Source: an uncultured Acetatifactor sp. (GTDB lineage Bacteria > Bacillota > Clostridia > Lachnospirales > Lachnospiraceae). From it: 64,000 bases of DNA. Every line of letters starts with the position of its first letter. The first letter of the stretch is position 1. Positions 61,183-64,000 of this stretch are shown here, piece by piece. The notes under the pieces were generated by a model. That model was not told where the DNA came from. It ran no database searches and saw only the letters and a list, made by a program, of their open reading frames with translations. The stretch lies in assembly GCA_910585805.1 (NCBI GenBank), contig CAJUFB010000010.1, forward strand, positions 1 through 64,000, given 5' to 3'. The translations under genes and the position numbers were made by a program.

Positions 61183-62589
61183 TCAGCACATCTTGATCCG
61201 CACAAATCTTCGTTTCCCGACCTTCAGCACATCATCGTTCTGTATCTTTTCCTCAACCCTTTCCACCCGGATCCCGTTTTTCTGCACGCCGCCCTGCGCG
61301 ATCAGCCGCCTGAACTGTGCGCCGCTTTCAATGATTCCGGCATTTGCCAGCGGCCTGATACAGTCCATCAGAGTGCCGCTCACCAGAACTGCCTCGAGAG
61401 TCTGGGCCTGTTCGGGCACTGCCTTATTGGTAAAAGCTTCCCGGAAAAACCGCTTCGCCTCCGATGTCTCCTCCTCAGTATGGTAGAGCGCCGTAATCAT
61501 CCCGGCCAGTTCCAGCTTACAGTCCCTCGGATTGCATCCGTCCGCCAGCGACTCTTTTACTTTATCCAGCTCCTCCGGCTGAATATCCGTAGCCAGCTCA
61601 AAGTATTTCACGATCAGGGAATCCGGCACCCTCATGACCTTAGTGAACATAGTCCGGGCGTCCTCGCATATGCCGATGTAGTTTCCAAGGCTCTTGCTCA
61701 TCTTCTCCACACCGTCAATCCCCTCCAAAAGAGGCATAAATAATGCCGCCTGAGGCTCCTGCCCCCTGTCCTTCTGCATCTGCCTTCCCATCAGAATATT
61801 AAACGTCTGATCAGTTCCCCCTAACTCCAGATCCGCCTTCAATTCCACGGAATCATAAGCCTGCATCAAAGGGTAGAAAAATTCATGCAAACCGATAGGA
61901 ACGCCTCCCCGGAACCGGTTCTGAAAATCATCCCGCTCCAGCATCCTGGCCACAGTGACAGCGGAAGCCATCCGCAGCACTTCATTCAGGTTCAGCAGTT
62001 CCAGCCACTCCCCGTTAAAGCGAACCTGCGTTTTCTCCCTGTCCAGGATGCGGAAGATCTGCTCCTGATAGGTCTGGGCGTTCACAAAGACTTCGCTCTC
62101 CGTCATGGCTTTTCTGCCCTTGCTTTTACCGGTAGGATCACCTATCTTCGCAGTAAAATCTCCTATCACCACCACGATATTGTGCCCCAGGTCCTGCATC
62201 TGCTTCAGCTTCCGCAAAGCCGCCGCATGACCCAGGTGAATATCCGGCGCACTGGGATCCATGCCGAATTTTACCGTCAAAGGTGTGCCTGTCAAAATAC
62301 TTCGGGTAATCTTTGCCTCCAGTTCTTCCTCCCCGATCAGCTCCGACGCGCCCTGTTTGATGACACGCATCTGATGACGCACCTGCTTTGCAAGTCCGGC
62401 ATCCCCCGGCATTTCTAAACCTGTCCGTATCTCTGCACCTGCCGGCACTTCCACACCGGCCGGCTTGTTTGCAGCTGCCGGCATCTTTAAACCTGTTTTT
62501 ATCTCTGCATCTCCTGGCATTTCCACACCTTTTGCTGCTCTTGCCATCTCCCGGGCTTCCTTTGTTAATTCCTCTCTCATTGTCTCCAT
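61183..62589 (-). CDS. tyrS: Tyrosyl-tRNA synthetase with N-terminal extension
   Basis: Charges tRNA-Tyr; 468 residues. HIGH-type motif in SAPDIHLGHAAALRKLK and KMSKS in VEKMSKSLGNYIG; the anticodon-binding S4-like domain is at the C-terminus (VQKNGIRVERVEEKI). The catalytic body begins near residue 73 (MRVIKQGASELIGEE). The preceding 72 residues are unusual and contain a 24-residue tandem duplication. The upstream ATG at 62589 has AAAGGAAAG, whereas the internal Met has only a poor site, so the extension is probably translated. Confidence 0.93.
   Translation of the reverse strand: METMREELTKEAREMARAAKGVEMPGDAEIKTGLKMPAAANKPAGVEVPAGAEIRTGLEMPGDAGLAKQVRHQMRVIKQGASELIGEEELEAKITRSILTGTPLTVKFGMDPSAPDIHLGHAAALRKLKQMQDLGHNIVVVIGDFTAKIGDPTGKSKGRKAMTESEVFVNAQTYQEQIFRILDREKTQVRFNGEWLELLNLNEVLRMASAVTVARMLERDDFQNRFRGGVPIGLHEFFYPLMQAYDSVELKADLELGGTDQTFNILMGRQMQKDRGQEPQAALFMPLLEGIDGVEKMSKSLGNYIGICEDARTMFTKVMRVPDSLIVKYFELATDIQPEELDKVKESLADGCNPRDCKLELAGMITALYHTEEETSEAKRFFREAFTNKAVPEQAQTLEAVLVSGTLMDCIRPLANAGIIESGAQFRRLIAQGGVQKNGIRVERVEEKIQNDDVLKVGKRRFVRIKMC
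62408..62551. repeat. 72-bp tandem duplication in the tyrS 5' coding region
   Basis: Copies 62408-62479 and 62480-62551, in frame. Both contain AAACCTGT, ATCTCTGCA and TTCCACACC. They encode MPxxAEIxTGLxMP-like Ala/Gly/Pro/Glu segments of the N-terminal extension. Confidence 0.75.
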
Positions 62590-62664
62590 CTTTCTTTCCT
62601 TTCCGCTTTGTTCTTCTCCATCGTTTTTCTTTCACACCGGCAGTCTTGTGCAATGAAAATGATC

Positions 62665-63125
62665 AGGTTTTCCACATGCAAAAAACTCCCGCCCTTCAAA
62701 AGGACGAGAGTCACAGACTTTCGCGGTACCACCTAATGTTTACAGGCTGTTCACACAGCCTGCCTCTTCGGGTACGTCCATAATGCATACTTACGGCCAC
62801 AAACATTTGCCGACATAAACGTATAACAGGTAAGCGCTTCCGCAATGCAAAACAAAACGTCGGCATACAACAGAAGCTGCGCTTCTATTGTCAGGAATCA
62901 ATACGCTCACAGGTATAGCTATATGGGTGATACCCTAGCACGGTAACGGGTGCAGGAACCGTCGCAGCCTACTAGCCGTTAACGGAATTCGGTGCGGAAC
63001 CGTTAACAAAATTCGGTGCGAAGCTCAAAGATGTATTCACACGAAGGCTTCCCATGCGCCTCTCATCATCCGGCTGCTTTCTGTATGCTCCACCATGTGC
63101 TACTTCTTCTTATCATTGCTTCTAT
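62665..63125 (-). promoter_or_regulatory. Tyrosine T-box leader of tyrS
   Basis: Uncharged tRNA-Tyr binding switches this leader from termination to read-through. The T-box AGGTGGTACCGCG is at 62722-62734 and the terminator ACTCTCGTCC/GGGCGGGAGT plus six T residues is at 62681-62710. Stem I lies near 63020-63115 with specifier TAC (Tyr) at 63033-63035 in GTGAATACATCTTTGAG. Between stem III and the antiterminator lies a copy of dispersed repeat R2 (62818-62925). A 24-bp tandem duplication (62976-62999, 63000-63022) follows stem I. The leader is therefore much longer than normal. Confidence 0.88.
62818..62925. repeat. Dispersed palindromic repeat R2 inside the T-box leader
   Basis: About 105 bp similar to R1 (31787-31892), with arms TAAGCGC/GCTCA-type and ACAACAGAAGC/GCTTCTATTGT. 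It folds alone, so it may be tolerated in the leader without upsetting the switch. Confidence 0.65.
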
Positions 63126-63201
63126 CGATCGCTCGGAAATATTACGAAATAACTTGAGTTTTCTACTTCCGCACTATTCCCTCGAATATGAAATTAAAAA
63201 C

Positions 63202-63230
63202 ATTATATGCGAAAGCAAAATAACTGTCAA
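63202..63230 (-). promoter_or_regulatory. Consensus promoter of the T-box-tyrS transcript
   Basis: Perfect TTGACA (63225-63230), 17-nt spacer, perfect TATAAT (63202-63207) on the minus strand, immediately after the nadE stop. Confidence 0.85.
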
Positions 63231-63247
63231 GAGAAATTTTGGGCATC

Positions 63248-64000
63248 CTACCTTTCTGAATCCAGCCCCTCCACTTCCTTCAGCCACAACGCCACGCTTG
63301 CATCGGAAGGCATCCGCAAATCACCTCTCGGCGACAGCGCCACTGTTCCCACCTTGGGGCCGTCCGGCAGGCAGGAGCGCTTGAACTGCTGCGCAAAAAA
63401 TCTCTTATAAAAATTCTTCAGCCATCTTAAAATCGTCCCGTCATCATACAATCCCGCAAAAGCCAGCTTCGCCGCCCTGTACACCTTTGCGGGCGGATAA
63501 CCGCAGCGCAGCATATAATACAGGAAAAAGTCATGCAGCTCGTAAGGCCCCACCAGATCCTCCGTCTTCTGGGAGATCACACCGTCCACCGGCGGAAGCA
63601 GCTCCGGGCTCACGGGCGTATCCAGCACATCCCCAAGCACTTCCGCAAGCTCCCTGTCCTCACAGGTATCCGCATAATATTTTACCAGATGCCGCACCAG
63701 CGTCTTCGGCACTCCGGCGTTGACACCGTACATGGACATGTGATCTCCATTATAGGTAGCCCAGCCTAACGCAAGTTCCGACATATCTCCCGTCCCGATC
63801 ACAAGCGCGTTAAAGCGATTTGCCAGATCCATCAGCACCTGGGTGCGCTCTCTTGCCTGCCCGTTTTCATAGGTTACATCATGGTCGGAAATATCCTGCC
63901 CGATATCGCGGAAATGAACCTCCACCGCATTCCGGATATCCACTTCCTCCAACGTAACCCCCAGAATACGCGACAGTCTGCAGGCATTGTCATAAGTCCT
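63248..64000 (-). CDS. nadE: NAD+ synthetase, glutamine-hydrolysing, C-terminal part
   Basis: Partial: the frame runs off the window edge at 64000. The 250 visible residues belong to the synthetase domain: VIGTGDMSELALGWATYNGD and MSMYGVNAGVPKTLVRHLV bind ATP and deamido-NAD, and SPELLPPVDGVISQKTEDLV is typical. The C-terminus RGDLRMPSDASVALWLKEVE closes the glutamine-dependent form. It makes NAD+ from nicotinic acid adenine dinucleotide. Confidence 0.9.
   Translation of the reverse strand, partial: RTYDNACRLSRILGVTLEEVDIRNAVEVHFRDIGQDISDHDVTYENGQARERTQVLMDLANRFNALVIGTGDMSELALGWATYNGDHMSMYGVNAGVPKTLVRHLVKYYADTCEDRELAEVLGDVLDTPVSPELLPPVDGVISQKTEDLVGPYELHDFFLYYMLRCGYPPAKVYRAAKLAFAGLYDDGTILRWLKNFYKRFFAQQFKRSCLPDGPKVGTVALSPRGDLRMPSDASVALWLKEVEGLDSER

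Overview
The window looks like a chromosomal segment of a Gram-positive gut-type Clostridia, most likely Lachnospiraceae. This rests on the gene order of the S10-spc-alpha ribosomal block, an AccD-AccA fusion, FabK as enoyl-ACP reductase, MurT/GatD, a zinc-type S14, strong AGGAGG ribosome binding sites, and a tyrosyl-tRNA synthetase behind a T-box. This is inference from gene content; no database search was run. Most genes lie on the minus strand.

Layout. (1) 1-1600: an AT-richer accessory patch with a hypothetical protein and the remains of a type III toxin-antitoxin locus (tandem-repeat antitoxin RNA, terminator, truncated toxN). The truncation point is one arm of a 233-bp unit bounded by 27-bp inverted repeats that encloses a good promoter. 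(2) 1609-28690: rpsI, rplM, truA, the ECF transporter module ecfT/ecfA2/ecfA1, then rplQ-rpoA-rpsD-rpsK-rpsM-rpmJ-infA-KOW-map-adk, a large secreted transglutaminase/CAP protein inserted between adk and secY, then secY through rpsJ. A long rpsJ leader and a strong promoter start the main operon. (3) 28860-35995: a membrane protein, an RlmI-like methyltransferase, an acyltransferase-3 protein, an ECF sigma/anti-sigma pair with a candidate autoregulatory promoter, cardiolipin synthase and a MarR regulator. (4) 36304-44470: type II fatty acid synthesis (acpP-fabK-fabD-fabG-fabF-fabZ-accDA-fabH) behind two tandem FabT-like operator boxes. The MarR protein just downstream is the natural FabT candidate. 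accB and accC are absent. (5) 45036-64000: a GH28-like polygalacturonase, fRMsr, dCTP deaminase, an LRR surface protein, GatD/MurT (lipid II amidation), exonuclease III, a HAD phosphatase, DegV, an AraC regulator with a GH78 alpha-rhamnosidase (pectin-type sugar use), tyrS with its T-box, and the 3' part of nadE.

The genes combine housekeeping functions (translation, protein export, membrane lipid synthesis, peptidoglycan amidation) with carbohydrate-foraging functions. The unexpected structure is mostly non-coding. At least four families of intergenic repeats or hairpins recur across the window. One family sits directly after the stop codons of rpoA, rpsK, rpsH and rplW inside the ribosomal operon, and another is inserted in the tyrS T-box leader. 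Several proteins carry in-frame tandem DNA repeats (GH28 39 bp, tyrS 72 bp, acyltransferase 18 bp).
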